A stretch of 64,000 nt of DNA from an uncultured Sphingomonas sp. (GTDB taxonomy: Bacteria; Pseudomonadota; Alphaproteobacteria; Sphingomonadales; Sphingomonadaceae), in assembly GCF_934560975.1 (NCBI RefSeq), contig NZ_CAKTFO010000005.1, positions 62,001 through 126,000 on the forward strand, in the 5' to 3' direction. Below, piece after piece: positions 27,816-35,173 of this stretch (its first letter is position 1; the number at the start of each line of letters is the position of its first letter). The position numbers and the translations under genes were made by a program. The notes beneath the pieces were generated by a model. That model was not told the DNA's origin, did not search any database, and saw only the letters and a program-made list of their open reading frames with translations.

Positions 27816-27950
27816 ATGGCCGAGGACGGTGCCGAGATCGATCTTCCCGCGCATGCGCGAACCTATGGCCGCTTCCTCGGCCTGTTCAAATGGAGCGCGA
27901 TCGTCGTCTTCATCCTGGCCGCGATCATCGTGCTGGTAATCAGCCGGTAG
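27816..27950 (+). CDS. aa3-type cytochrome c oxidase subunit IV
   Basis: A 44-aa protein with a hydrophilic N-terminus (MAEDGAEIDLPAHARTYGRF) and one C-terminal transmembrane helix (SAIVVFILAAIIVLVIS). This is the size and pattern of the alphaproteobacterial aa3-oxidase subunit IV. The ATG is preceded by GAGGATGAACG. It stands alone, away from the other oxidase genes, as is common for this mini-subunit. Confidence 0.82.
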   Translation: MAEDGAEIDLPAHARTYGRFLGLFKWSAIVVFILAAIIVLVISR

Positions 27951-27954
27951 GCAT

Positions 27955-28004
27955 GCGCCGTCGCCATCCGGCCCGGACGGCGCCTGATCGCGGCCCCGAT
28001 CAGG
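27955..28004. terminator. Paired hairpins between convergent genes
   Basis: Two adjacent inverted repeats, GCGCCGTC/GACGGCGC (27955-27962 with 27976-27983) and CCTGATCG/CGATCAGG (27983-27990 with 27997-28004), lie between the convergent oxidase-subunit and hemerythrin genes. They could end transcription in both directions, though no clear T-tract is present. Confidence 0.4.
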
Positions 28005-28560
28005 CGGCCGGGATTTCCTCGGCCACCGCCTCGTGCGTGTCGCCTTCATCGCCGAACTGTTCGAGGTTGGCGTAGAGTTCCGCCTGGCGCGCCTCCAGCG
28101 TGCGGCCGAGTTCGTCCAGGTCGACCTTGCCGTCGCGATGCGCCTGCTTGGCATATTCGAACAGTTCTTCATCCTCCTCGTCGATATGGTGGATGGTTTC
28201 CTCGCCCAGCACGTGCACCTTGGCCTCGTACAATTCCTCGTCCCCGGACAGGTTCTCGATCTCCGCCATCAGCACCTTGCCGGCGGCATGTTCGACTATG
28301 CCCTCGTTGATCTCGTCCGCGCCGATCACGCTCTTGAGCGCGGGATAGAGCAGCTCTTCCTCGATCGTCATGTGGACGCCCAGCCGCATGCACAATTCGC
28401 GCGCGATCGCCGCCCGCTCTTCCCCGTCCGATGCCTCCGCCGCATCGAACAGTTCGCGAAAGCGATGATGCTCCTGCTTCAGGACGTGCAGCGCAATCGG
28501 ATCGTCCTGGGCGATGACATGATGACCACTGTCATTGCGTGCCGAATATTTTCCCGCCAT
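28000..28560 (-). CDS. Hemerythrin HHE cation-binding domain protein
   Basis: A 186-aa helical protein with the hemerythrin ligand pattern: histidine pairs in VLKQEHHRFRELFD, HMTIEEELLYPAL, VEHAAGK and ETIHHIDEEDEELF, giving the His/Glu/Asp set for a di-iron centre. Such proteins bind O2 or NO or act in oxidative stress; the exact role is unknown. The start at 28560 has AGAGG eight bases upstream; a longer reading from 28590 lacks this support. Confidence 0.88.
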   Translation of the reverse strand: MAGKYSARNDSGHHVIAQDDPIALHVLKQEHHRFRELFDAAEASDGEERAAIARELCMRLGVHMTIEEELLYPALKSVIGADEINEGIVEHAAGKVLMAEIENLSGDEELYEAKVHVLGEETIHHIDEEDEELFEYAKQAHRDGKVDLDELGRTLEARQAELYANLEQFGDEGDTHEAVAEEIPAA

Positions 28561-28735
28561 ATCAACAACCTCTATCCAGTGCTCGATCAACGAGAAGCGC
28601 GGGCGGACGTTCCTCCGCAGCTCTCGAATCCAAAACGGACCGATTCACATGGATCAAGGAAGGGGCGATGGGAGACGTGACCGGAGCGGAGGGATCTGCT
28701 TTCAATCTGATATTGTTGGCTTATCCCCACAATCG

Positions 28736-29647
28736 ATGAACGGAAGTGCAACTGCATCACACCTGAGCTACGAAGCCGGTCCAACCGTCGAATTCTTTGC
28801 GGACAGCCCGCTCGGTCTGGAACGCTGCCGGCGCCTGCTGGACGTGATCGGGGTTCGGGCACGCCCCCTGGGGTCGCTGGCGGAGGCCAATGCGGCGCTG
28901 GCGGCAGGTGCCGCCGCCGACGCGGTGCTGCTCGATCTGACGGAGGATCCGGGCGCGGCGCTCGACGAACTGCTCGACCGGATCGAGGACGGGGCGGCGG
29001 GCAACAGCTTCCGCTCGGTGGTCAGCATCTCAAGCACCCTGCTCGACTGCACCACGGCCCGCCTGCAATCCGCGGGCGTGGCCTTGCTGTGCGACACCGG
29101 GGAGATCGAGGCGGCGGCCGCGCTCGGCCTGGCGCTGGCCATACCCCGCCAGGGCCTGCGCGAAAAAGGCGAGGAGGCGGAGCTGCGCCGCCTGAGCGAG
29201 GAGGTGAACCGCATCGCCCGCGCGCTGGCGCAACTGTCCACCGCGCAGGAGCCCGCGGCGCCGCTGACCCTGGCGCGTGCGCCGGTGGTGCCCGGGACGC
29301 TGCCTTCCGCCGCCACGCTGCGCATGACGTTGCGCGCGCGGCGAATGCGCGACCAGTATTTCACGCCGGACCTGTTCGCGGATCCGGCCTGGGACATGCT
29401 GCTCGACCTGATGCTGGCCCGGCTGGAGGGGCGCACCGTCGCGGTGTCCAGCCTGTGCATCGCCGCCGCCGTTCCGCCGACCACGGCGCTGCGCTGGATC
29501 AAGCGCCTGACCGACGAGGGCGTGTTTGTCCGCACGGCGGACCCGCGCGACGGGCGACGCGTATTCATCGACCTGTCGGAAGCCGCCGCCAACAGCATGG
29601 CATCCTATTTCAACGCGCTGGAACGGATCGGCACGACCCTGGCATAA
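28736..29647 (+). CDS. MarR-like winged-helix protein
   Basis: A 303-aa protein. Residues ~215-300 form a winged helix (SLCIAAAVPPTTALRWIKRL recognition region, wing DGRRVFIDLS). Residues 1-130 resemble a degenerate receiver-like alpha/beta domain, and a helix (~150-180) links the two. This layout is frequent in sphingomonads but the signal is unknown. The upstream region up to 28560 is the divergent promoter area shared with the hemerythrin gene. It is the last chromosomal gene before the prophage; the 29648-29831 stretch after it shows nothing recognisable. Confidence 0.75.
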   Translation: MNGSATASHLSYEAGPTVEFFADSPLGLERCRRLLDVIGVRARPLGSLAEANAALAAGAAADAVLLDLTEDPGAALDELLDRIEDGAAGNSFRSVVSISSTLLDCTTARLQSAGVALLCDTGEIEAAAALGLALAIPRQGLREKGEEAELRRLSEEVNRIARALAQLSTAQEPAAPLTLARAPVVPGTLPSAATLRMTLRARRMRDQYFTPDLFADPAWDMLLDLMLARLEGRTVAVSSLCIAAAVPPTTALRWIKRLTDEGVFVRTADPRDGRRVFIDLSEAAANSMASYFNALERIGTTLA

Positions 29648-29841
29648 GGCCGCGACCAGATCGGGCCCACGCGGGCCGTGTCCGTCCCTGATAGTGATCG
29701 CGAGAGGCGCGGGCGCGGCCGGTACGGTGGCGAGGCTCCTGCCGGCGCCGGCGGTCGCCGGGCGCGCGCGGGATCGGCCGCGCCGGACCGCTTGCCCATC
29801 GCCCTGTCGCCCCGCAACCCGGGTGATCCCGACAAGGCGGC

Positions 29842-29869
29842 TTGCGTCGGCGGCAAAAGCCGGTATTTC
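29842..29869 (+). promoter_or_regulatory. Original host promoter of the split tRNA-Val gene
   Basis: TTGCGT at 29842-29847 and TATTTC at 29864-29869 are separated by 16 bp and lie 18 bp before the tRNA 5' end. The preceding ACAAGGCGG is also found at the same distance at the right end of the prophage. It now drives only the 5' half of the tRNA. Confidence 0.6.
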
Positions 29870-29925
29870 CGGGCCTCTCCTGCGGGAGGGCGGTTAGCTC
29901 AGTTGGTAGAGCATCTCGTTTACAC
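29863..29925. repeat. attL: 63-bp direct repeat, left copy
   Basis: This copy is identical to 60018-60080. It runs from the tRNA -10 region to the anticodon loop (ending TTTACAC). After it the sequence turns to phage DNA (GGTTCGTGTGCACGCC). The crossover probably occurred at or near the anticodon stem-loop, whose symmetric arms suit a tyrosine recombinase. Confidence 0.92.
29888..29925 (+). pseudogene. Truncated tRNA-Val(TAC), 5' half only
   Basis: The first 38 nucleotides of tRNA-Val, through the anticodon loop, are present; the 3' half was displaced to the right end by integration. It cannot make a tRNA, but it is still preceded by the original promoter. Confidence 0.9.
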
Positions 29926-29957
29926 GGTTCGTGTGCACGCCAGTTAACCCGCTGTTT

Positions 29958-31049
29958 TCACTTAGCTTTTGTCGCACCCCTGCCGGTCCGTTCGGGAATA
30001 GTCCGGGAGTCGCTGACTTCCAGCGCCTGGCGGATGTCGTCGTCTGCCGCGTGCGCATAGCGGAGCGTTGTCTTGATCGAACGGTGCGCGAGGGCGGCCT
30101 TGGCGGCGGCGAGGTTGCCGGTCGCCCGCAGGATGCGGGTGCCCCGCGTGTGGCGTAGATCGTGAAAGCGGAAGTTCTCAACCTTCGCCTGCTTCTTCGC
30201 CTCCGCCCACGGCTTGCGCAGCACGGTGGCGGTAAGGGGATAGCGATCCCCCTTCTTGCGCGCGGGCTGCTTCCGCCCGAGTTTGTCGACCAGCGCGCCC
30301 TTGGTCCGCTGCGCCTCGTAGGTGAAGACGAACGGCCCCTTCTTGGGCTGGTTGGCGAGGATGATGACCATTTCTTGGGTGAGTGGCCGCTTGATCACGT
30401 CGCCGCCCTTGATCTTGGTGCGGGCGGTGCCCTGACCGAGATCCAGATCGGACCAGCGCAGGCCCATCACCTCGCCCCGCCGCCACCCTGCCTTCAACGC
30501 GAACAGGCAGAAGTCGTAGAGATCGGCGCGGATCTCGGGGAAGAGCGCGTCTTCCTCGTCCAGGCTTAGTTCGCGGGGATCGGTGCGGGGCACCTTCAGC
30601 ATCAGCGCGCCCCAGTCCGGCATTTCGCCCACGTCGAACCGCGCCTTTTCGGCCCGGCGCCACATGGCGCGCAGCACCTCCGTCTCGCGATTGACGCTCG
30701 CGTTCGACCGACCGTTGCGGCGCTTCGCGACGTGCAGTTCAAGGTCGCGCTGGGTCACCTCGCTCAAAAGGACATGCTGGCCCAGCCCCTCGATCACGGC
30801 GGCCAGGATATAACGGGTGGTCGGCCAGGACGGCTTTTCCTCGACCTTCTCCTGATAGAGCCCGGCCGCTTCGTCCACGGTGATCGGCGGGCGCTTGGCG
30901 TCGCCGTCGCGAGCTTTCGCCCTTACGCGCTCTTCGTGCCGTTCGGCGTCCCGCTTCGTGCGGCAGCCTGTCGAGCCGTGAAAGCGACGACCTTGCCAGA
31001 CGAAATCGTAGTGGAAGTACGGCGACCGCGCCGGTTTGTAGACGGACAT
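29958..31049 (-). CDS. int: Tyrosine-type phage integrase
   Basis: A 363-aa tyrosine recombinase. Catalytic residues are visible: Arg about 190 in AGWRRGEVMGLRW, H296-x-x-R299 in HDLRHTRG, His322 in LAHRSIKTT and the nucleophile Tyr331 in RYAHAADD. The N-terminal ~60 residues form the arm-binding part and ~60-150 the core-binding helical domain. Its stop lies 33 bp from attL, the standard position. It overlaps the excisionase gene by 127 bp, so excision and integration functions are transcribed together from the left operon. Confidence 0.95.
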   Translation of the reverse strand: MSVYKPARSPYFHYDFVWQGRRFHGSTGCRTKRDAERHEERVRAKARDGDAKRPPITVDEAAGLYQEKVEEKPSWPTTRYILAAVIEGLGQHVLLSEVTQRDLELHVAKRRNGRSNASVNRETEVLRAMWRRAEKARFDVGEMPDWGALMLKVPRTDPRELSLDEEDALFPEIRADLYDFCLFALKAGWRRGEVMGLRWSDLDLGQGTARTKIKGGDVIKRPLTQEMVIILANQPKKGPFVFTYEAQRTKGALVDKLGRKQPARKKGDRYPLTATVLRKPWAEAKKQAKVENFRFHDLRHTRGTRILRATGNLAAAKAALAHRSIKTTLRYAHAADDDIRQALEVSDSRTIPERTGRGATKAK

Positions 31050-31231
31050 TCGACCTCTTTCCGCACGCGGCTCTGCACGAAGTCGTCGCAGTCTTCCGGT
31101 CGGTACCGAATCATGCGGTTCGTGATGGCAACGTAGCGAATGTGACCTTCGCGCCGGAGCTGGCGCAAGAGCTTCGTGCAGACACCCAGCCGGTCCGCCG
31201 CCTCCTCGGGGGTGAGCAAGACCACGGTCAT
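30923..31231 (-). CDS. Excisionase-like MerR/HTH_17 protein
   Basis: A 102-aa protein starting MTVVLLTPEEAADRLGVC, a helix-turn-helix of the excisionase (HTH_17) type, with LLRQLRREGHIRYVAI and MIRYRPEDCDDFV. It probably directs excision and may bend attachment-site DNA. The ATG at 31231 overlaps the previous stop (ATGA), and the 3' part overlaps the integrase start, so the three genes are coupled. Confidence 0.85.
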   Translation of the reverse strand: MTVVLLTPEEAADRLGVCTKLLRQLRREGHIRYVAITNRMIRYRPEDCDDFVQSRVRKEVECPSTNRRGRRTSTTISSGKVVAFTARQAAARSGTPNGTKSA

Positions 31232-31599
31232 GGCCGATCGAACCCCAGGTGATAGAGCAAGGTCAGATAGTCCGACTGGCTCATGCGGTTGTCGCGCGCG
31301 TCTTCCTCGTTCCACCGGCCGAGCAGCATGTCCTGATCGGCCTGGGCGCGGTGACCCGTCTCGCGGTTGCCGCGTGTACCACCACGGGTAACGCGGGCGA
31401 CGGCGGCGAAGGGGAACAGCTGGCGGCCGCGAAGGCGCTGGCGATTGTCCCACGCCTTCTTGTGGGCGGGGGAACAGAAAACCCGCCGCTCAGGGCCGCT
31501 GAGAACGCCGCACAGGCATTCCGGGCAAAGGTGCACGACAGAACCGTTCGGCGCTGAGCGGCCGTTTGCGGAGACGTGTTGGCAACGGGCCATGATCAC
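31228..31599 (-). CDS. Small zinc-finger-like phage protein
   Basis: A 123-aa protein with a Cys/His cluster CPECLCGVLSG followed by FCSPAHKKAWDNR, a likely treble-clef or ribbon zinc site, and a C-terminal SQSDYLTLLYHLGFD. The GTG at 31599 overlaps the preceding stop; ATG at 31593 is an alternative. It is not recognised as a named family. It lies in the leftward early operon ahead of the excisionase. Confidence 0.7.
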   Translation of the reverse strand: MIMARCQHVSANGRSAPNGSVVHLCPECLCGVLSGPERRVFCSPAHKKAWDNRQRLRGRQLFPFAAVARVTRGGTRGNRETGHRAQADQDMLLGRWNEEDARDNRMSQSDYLTLLYHLGFDRP

Positions 31600-32168
31600 G
31601 CCGCCGCCCTCGCGGGCTCGGCCGGCCGATCGCGGGCGATCAGGGCGGCTTGGGTTTCGGCCATGTCCATGGCGCGCGGCCAGCGATCGGCATGCCAGAG
31701 GAGCGCCTCGATCGTCCAGGCGCGGCGTTCGCGGTCGAACAGGACACCGAGGGTCGGGCTGGTGAAGCCGGCGCGGCGTTCCTTCCAGTTGCGCTGGATG
31801 GTCGGGCGGTCGAGGTCGCCGGCAATGATCGCGTTGACGATCGCGGGATCGAGCGCCTGGCGCACGGCCTGCCGATCGGCGGCGAGCTGCTGCTGCTCGC
31901 GCTCATGCAGGTGGCGCAGCAGAGCATATTTGGCGAAGGTGCCGACGCTGGTGTCCAGTGGCTCGGCCGGCTGACCGACGCGGAGCGCGGCGATGCGGCG
32001 CCAGTCGGCCACGATCGCGGCGAGCCGGCGCAGATCCTTGTCCGCCTGCGCCTGGGTCATCTGGCCCGCCGCGACCCAGGCCGGGAAGTTCCGCTCGCAT
32101 TCGACCAGCACGGCCCTGGCCGTCTTCAGCAGGACGGCGGACTCGTTGATGTAGAGCGCGGCCGTCAT
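31596..32168 (-). CDS. Hypothetical phage early protein
   Basis: A 190-aa, mostly helical protein with no family recognised. It has an amphipathic middle (LRHLHEREQQQLAADRQAVR) and a C-terminal region rich in Trp and Arg. Its start overlaps a preceding minus-strand frame by ATGA and its stop overlaps the zinc-finger gene by GTGA, as expected for a tightly packed leftward operon. Confidence 0.7.
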   Translation of the reverse strand: MTAALYINESAVLLKTARAVLVECERNFPAWVAAGQMTQAQADKDLRRLAAIVADWRRIAALRVGQPAEPLDTSVGTFAKYALLRHLHEREQQQLAADRQAVRQALDPAIVNAIIAGDLDRPTIQRNWKERRAGFTSPTLGVLFDRERRAWTIEALLWHADRWPRAMDMAETQAALIARDRPAEPARAAA

Positions 32169-32350
32169 GCTCGCGCCCTGCCGACAGCGAGTTCACTTTC
32201 AACATCGAGCCTGCGGACCATGTCAGCAGCCCAGTCGTTTTGCATTGCGTCGTAGATCCGGTTCGCTTGGCCGCACGTACGTAGTCCCAATGCCGCAGTT
32301 AGCGTTTGGTCGCTGCGATCCAACAGTCCGAAGTAGCTAAGGTGTTGATT

Positions 32351-32632
32351 ATGTTCCTTGAACACGACACTTCTAGGCGCATGTCGATTCGATTGCCCAG
32401 CGCACAGACATTGCGGGGTGAGATCGCCCGTAACGCGAGCAAGCTCTGCACGTTCTCCGAAGAAAACTTGTTGGCGCACATTGGGCAGGTCGAAGCAGCC
32501 ACGATCGTTTTTGACGACGGACAGGCTGGCGGGAGACTGAGGCAATGCAGCGGATCGTTTGAAATGACGCGAGCTATCGAGAGCGCTGTTCAAATCGTGC
32601 AGCGTCGGTTCCCTCTCATGCGAACGGACTAA
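32351..32632 (+). CDS. Possible small rightward gene in a low-GC patch
   Basis: A 93-aa frame (starting MFLEHDTSRRMSIRLPS; a TTG at 32306 would extend it) with ordinary amino acid composition. It lies opposite a much less protein-like minus-strand frame. The patch is visibly lower in GC than its surroundings, so it may be a recently acquired moron. No ribosome site is obvious. Which strand is coding here is uncertain. Confidence 0.35.
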   Translation: MFLEHDTSRRMSIRLPSAQTLRGEIARNASKLCTFSEENLLAHIGQVEAATIVFDDGQAGGRLRQCSGSFEMTRAIESAVQIVQRRFPLMRTD

Positions 32633-32701
32633 GGCATGAGCGGCAAAGGTTGACCGCTTAAATCTTTCCCGTGTGTTCCCCCCGTGCGACTGTAGGCCCG
32701 C

Positions 32702-32974
32702 ATGACGGAGCCACCGCCGATTGACTGGAACATGGAAGTCGAGCTGTTCGAGCCCGACAAGCTGCCGTCCCTTCGCATCCTGCGTAGCAAGATGGCTCTC
32801 GGCGATGCAGTGGAGGCGATCCTTGCCATGGACCGCGACCGCATGAGCCGATCGGGTATCGGGCTGCACAAGCCAGTTCCGGTGCGGATTGAAGGCCGCC
32901 TGGGCTTGCAGGGCTATCTGAGCGGGCACGTGGTCCGGCTGCTGGTCGGCCAAGGTGACTTCCCGGTGGGCTGA
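32702..32974 (+). CDS. Hypothetical small protein
   Basis: A 90-aa frame (MTEPPPIDWNMEVELFE..., ending LVGQGDFPVG) with third codon positions rich in G and C and a balanced composition, which favours this strand. No family is recognised and no clear ribosome site is seen. A 275-aa minus-strand frame covers the same DNA and is coupled by short overlaps to both neighbours, so the assignment remains open. Confidence 0.5.
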   Translation: MTEPPPIDWNMEVELFEPDKLPSLRILRSKMALGDAVEAILAMDRDRMSRSGIGLHKPVPVRIEGRLGLQGYLSGHVVRLLVGQGDFPVG

Positions 32975-32988
32975 GATCACGCGGCGCC

Positions 32989-33180
32989 TCACGGCAGCAC
33001 CACCAGCAACGCCCAGATCAGCAGGGCCAAGGGCACTCCGATCGCCAGGCCGCGCACGGCGCCGTGCAGATCGATGACGATGGGCCGCTGCTTGGCGTAC
33101 ACCATGGGCACGATCGGCATCGGCCGGCGGGGCTCCGGCCGGTCGACGCGGCGCGGGAGGGGGATGATGTTCGCGGACAT
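32989..33180 (-). CDS. Small single-helix membrane protein
   Basis: A 63-aa protein with a basic, proline-rich N-terminus (MSANIIPLPRRVDRPEP) and one C-terminal transmembrane helix (LAIGVPLALLIWALLVVLP). Its ATG shares a base with the stop of the preceding gene (TGATG). Early phage membrane peptides of this type can alter the host envelope; nothing specific can be said. Confidence 0.65.
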   Translation of the reverse strand: MSANIIPLPRRVDRPEPRRPMPIVPMVYAKQRPIVIDLHGAVRGLAIGVPLALLIWALLVVLP

Positions 33181-33851
33181 CAGGCGGCCGACCGGGTCGG
33201 GCGCGTGAGGATCAGGCTGGCTCCCCGCTTCATGTCCGTACCCCGGAAGGTGGCGCGGGTGCCGACGACCTCGAACCGGATCTTGGGCAGCTTTGCCAGT
33301 ACGAGGTCGAACGCCTCCGGCGTGGGCGCTTCGGCTTCTGGGAAGGCGACCTCATGCCAGCTGGCGAAGTCGGCATAGAGGTCGGACACCGGCGTGTAGC
33401 CGACCGGGGTCACCGCCCTGGTGGTGCGGGCGTCAGCCCAGCGGTCGATCACCGTATCGGCGATGATCGCAGCGGCTGCGGGATCGCGCTGCTCGATCGC
33501 GTCGGCTACGCTGCTGCCGCCATCAGAGGAGAACTTGTCTTGGCAATGACCGTCAACATCGCGCCCAGCTCCTGCGAGATCGGGGAGACCGATGCCCGCA
33601 ACGGCCATTTCTGGCGCTTGCAGTTCATCGATGGTGAGAGCGGCGACACCGCCAACATCACCTTTAGCGATGACGCCTTTATCGACTTCCTCGGACAGCT
33701 GGACGCCGTCAGGAAGACGCTGCGGAACTGACCGCCATACGATCCCGTCCAGAATGCCGCCGACCGGACGGGGATTGTTGTGGATATCGAAACGGAAGCC
33801 CGCCGACGCGGTCTGCGGCTGGGTAGCGGGCTTCTTGGTACGTGCGGGCAT
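33180..33851 (-). CDS. First gene of the leftward early operon, unknown function
   Basis: A 223-aa frame with a strong ribosome site (ACGGAGGCCAGT before the ATG at 33851) directly downstream of two repressor-type operators. Residues ~118-223 look like a genuine domain (SDLYADFASWHEVAFPEAEA, LPKIRFEVVGTRATF). Residues ~40-105 have antisense-like composition and lie opposite a convincing plus-strand gene (33540-33731). The reading may therefore be composite, or the two genes truly overlap. The family is not recognised. Confidence 0.55.
   Translation of the reverse strand: MPARTKKPATQPQTASAGFRFDIHNNPRPVGGILDGIVWRSVPQRLPDGVQLSEEVDKGVIAKGDVGGVAALTIDELQAPEMAVAGIGLPDLAGAGRDVDGHCQDKFSSDGGSSVADAIEQRDPAAAAIIADTVIDRWADARTTRAVTPVGYTPVSDLYADFASWHEVAFPEAEAPTPEAFDLVLAKLPKIRFEVVGTRATFRGTDMKRGASLILTRPTRSAA
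33540..33731 (+). CDS. Small rightward gene nested antisense in the leftward operon
   Basis: A 63-aa frame beginning at a TTG eight bases after GAGGAG, or at the ATG at 33546. The peptide (GHFWRLQFIDGESGDTANIT, FSDDAFIDFLGQLDAVRKTL) is strongly protein-like and its codons are GC-rich in third position. It lies wholly within the opposite-strand early gene. Function is unknown. Confidence 0.5.
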   Translation: MAMTVNIAPSSCEIGETDARNGHFWRLQFIDGESGDTANITFSDDAFIDFLGQLDAVRKTLRN

Positions 33852-33881
33852 ACTGGCCTCCGTTCATGGGAACGGCGGCAC

Positions 33882-33933
33882 TATTCGATTATGGAATGTT
33901 ATGGGTCAAGGCAAAACTTTCCATAATAGAATT
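33882..33933. promoter_or_regulatory. Two repressor operators of the leftward promoter region
   Basis: TATTCGATTATGGAATG at 33882-33898 and a TTTCCA-TAA-TAGAATT site at 33917-33933 share the pattern TTCYA-N3-TRGAA with the sites at the repressor/Cro intergenic region. They lie upstream of the gene starting at 33851, so they probably form an OL-like control region. Confidence 0.65.
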
Positions 33934-33956
33934 ATAGTGTGTTAGGATTGACGAGT

Positions 33957-33971
33957 GTTCTCGTGATGTTC
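33957..33971. promoter_or_regulatory. SOS (LexA) box GTTC-N7-GTTC
   Basis: GTTCTCGTGATGTTC is a perfect match to the alphaproteobacterial LexA box. It lies just after a TTGACG -35-like hexamer (33948-33953) and 34 bp before the ATG at 34006, so LexA bound here would block that promoter. Confidence 0.75.
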
Positions 33972-34005
33972 CATTCGCTTGTATTCCACGAATCGAGGCT
34001 GGAGC

Positions 34006-34338
34006 ATGTACCAGACGGTAAGTTTTTGGCGTGTGGTGTCGTTCAACAAGGCTCAAGGGCCGTGGAGGGCGACGCGTGAGCAGGCGCGCCGAGACGCGAT
34101 CGCGCTGGGCTTAGGCAATTACGACGAGCATGGGAGCTACTTCCATGTCGTGCCGGGTGACGTGCAGATGCTGACGATTGAAACGCGCATTTTGCGGGAA
34201 GCATTGGAGCCCGCGCTTGGACCCGATGTGGTGATCGTCGACCGCTCGATGCTAAAGCGGCCGCGTCGTCAGAATTCTAAACGCGGGCAGCAGTCCACAG
34301 CACCCTGCCGACAATCGAAAATGGCTCTTCCCCGATAG
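34006..34338 (+). CDS. SOS-controlled small phage protein, candidate antirepressor
   Basis: A 110-aa protein starting MYQTVSFWRVVSFNKAQGPW; the C-terminus is basic (KRPRRQNSKRG). No family is recognised. The ATG is preceded by GAGG eight to nine bases upstream. Its promoter contains a LexA box, and it runs convergently into the repressor gene, overlapping its 3' end by 62 bp. By analogy with coliphage 186 Tum, a LexA-regulated antirepressor, it may trigger induction by protein binding or by transcription against cI. This role is inference only. Confidence 0.65.
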   Translation: MYQTVSFWRVVSFNKAQGPWRATREQARRDAIALGLGNYDEHGSYFHVVPGDVQMLTIETRILREALEPALGPDVVIVDRSMLKRPRRQNSKRGQQSTAPCRQSKMALPR

Positions 34339-34846
34339 CAATCTCTTGATGCGCCGAGTTTGTCGAGCAGGGAACAAGGCGCATCGGGTCCATCTTCAAC
34401 TGCTTGAAGGTCGTCTCTCCCTCGGCATTCTCCACCACGTAGTAGCGATTGGGAAAGAGCGCCTTGTCGTCAGGGTCGACTAGAACACGACCGCCTTCCG
34501 GAATGAGAAGGTCCATCGAATCGCCGACTACGTCCAGGTAGAAGACGCGCGGCGGAACAGAGGGGTCTAGCGCGGGCATATAGTCGCGCGTTTGTTGGAT
34601 AGCTTCGCGCCAGTTGCCGGCGGCTACCATGCCGATCACCGGAATGGCCCGCAGCGGGATAGCTCCAGTCGCCCCATCACCTTCAGATAGCAAACGGCGC
34701 AGGCCATCCATCTCTCGGACAGTGAAGCGCCGATCGCCCTTTAGCGACTTCGACATCTGAACCTGTGTGAGACCGATCGCCGCGCCCAGCTCCGCCTGGG
34801 TCATGCCCTGCTGCCGCATGGCGCTCCTGATCGCTTCCAAATCCAT
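34277..34846 (-). CDS. CI-like repressor, S24 peptidase type
   Basis: A 189-aa repressor. Residues ~1-50 hold a helix-turn-helix (MTQAELGAAIGLTQVQMSKS). Residues ~70-185 form the S24/LexA peptidase domain with cleavage site Ala76-Gly77, nucleophile Ser110 in VGDSMD and Lys148 in TTFKQL. It should keep the prophage silent and be self-cleaved under RecA activation. The start at 34846 is chosen since upstream codons run through operators. It is divergent from the Cro-like gene. Confidence 0.92.
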   Translation of the reverse strand: MDLEAIRSAMRQQGMTQAELGAAIGLTQVQMSKSLKGDRRFTVREMDGLRRLLSEGDGATGAIPLRAIPVIGMVAAGNWREAIQQTRDYMPALDPSVPPRVFYLDVVGDSMDLLIPEGGRVLVDPDDKALFPNRYYVVENAEGETTFKQLKMDPMRLVPCSTNSAHQEIAIGEEPFSIVGRVLWTAARV

Positions 34847-34864
34847 ACCAGCATCTAAGAGCAA

Positions 34865-34930
34865 TATACGATTATAGAAATTTCTAAGGTGGAATGTTCT
34901 GGCTTGCGCGGGATATTCCATTATGGAATA
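34865..34930. promoter_or_regulatory. Two operators between repressor and Cro-like gene
   Basis: A perfect palindrome TATTCCA-TTA-TGGAATA at 34914-34930 and a related site TATACGATTATAGAAAT at 34865-34881 lie in the 93-bp divergent intergenic region. They match the two sites near 33.9 kb and form the OR-like half of the switch. Confidence 0.7.
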
Positions 34931-34939
34931 TGCGGCGTC

Positions 34940-35173
34940 ATGTTCGACACCGCGCCCCCTGAAGCTGCTCGCTTGATCATCGAAGGCCTGGGCGGTCCGC
35001 CCAAGGTCGCTGAGATGACCAAGGCTCCTGTCACGACCGTGCACAGCTGGATGCGGGTGGGGCTTACGCGGGCACGCCTGGATCATATGCGGTTGGCCGC
35101 TGCCCGTGAAGGAGCGGAGTTCGACTTCGATGAGGCCATTGCAAGCGTTCATTCCGAGGTCGTTACGGCATGA
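34940..35173 (+). CDS. Cro-like DNA-binding protein
   Basis: A 77-aa protein (MFDTAPPEAARLIIEGLGG start) with a helix-turn-helix of the carph-isopro/Cro-like kind (PPKVAEMTKAPVTTVHSWMRVGL). It is the first rightward gene after the operators and presumably competes with the repressor. The start at 34940 leaves the palindrome in the leader. It overlaps the next gene by ATGA. Confidence 0.8.
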   Translation: MFDTAPPEAARLIIEGLGGPPKVAEMTKAPVTTVHSWMRVGLTRARLDHMRLAAAREGAEFDFDEAIASVHSEVVTA

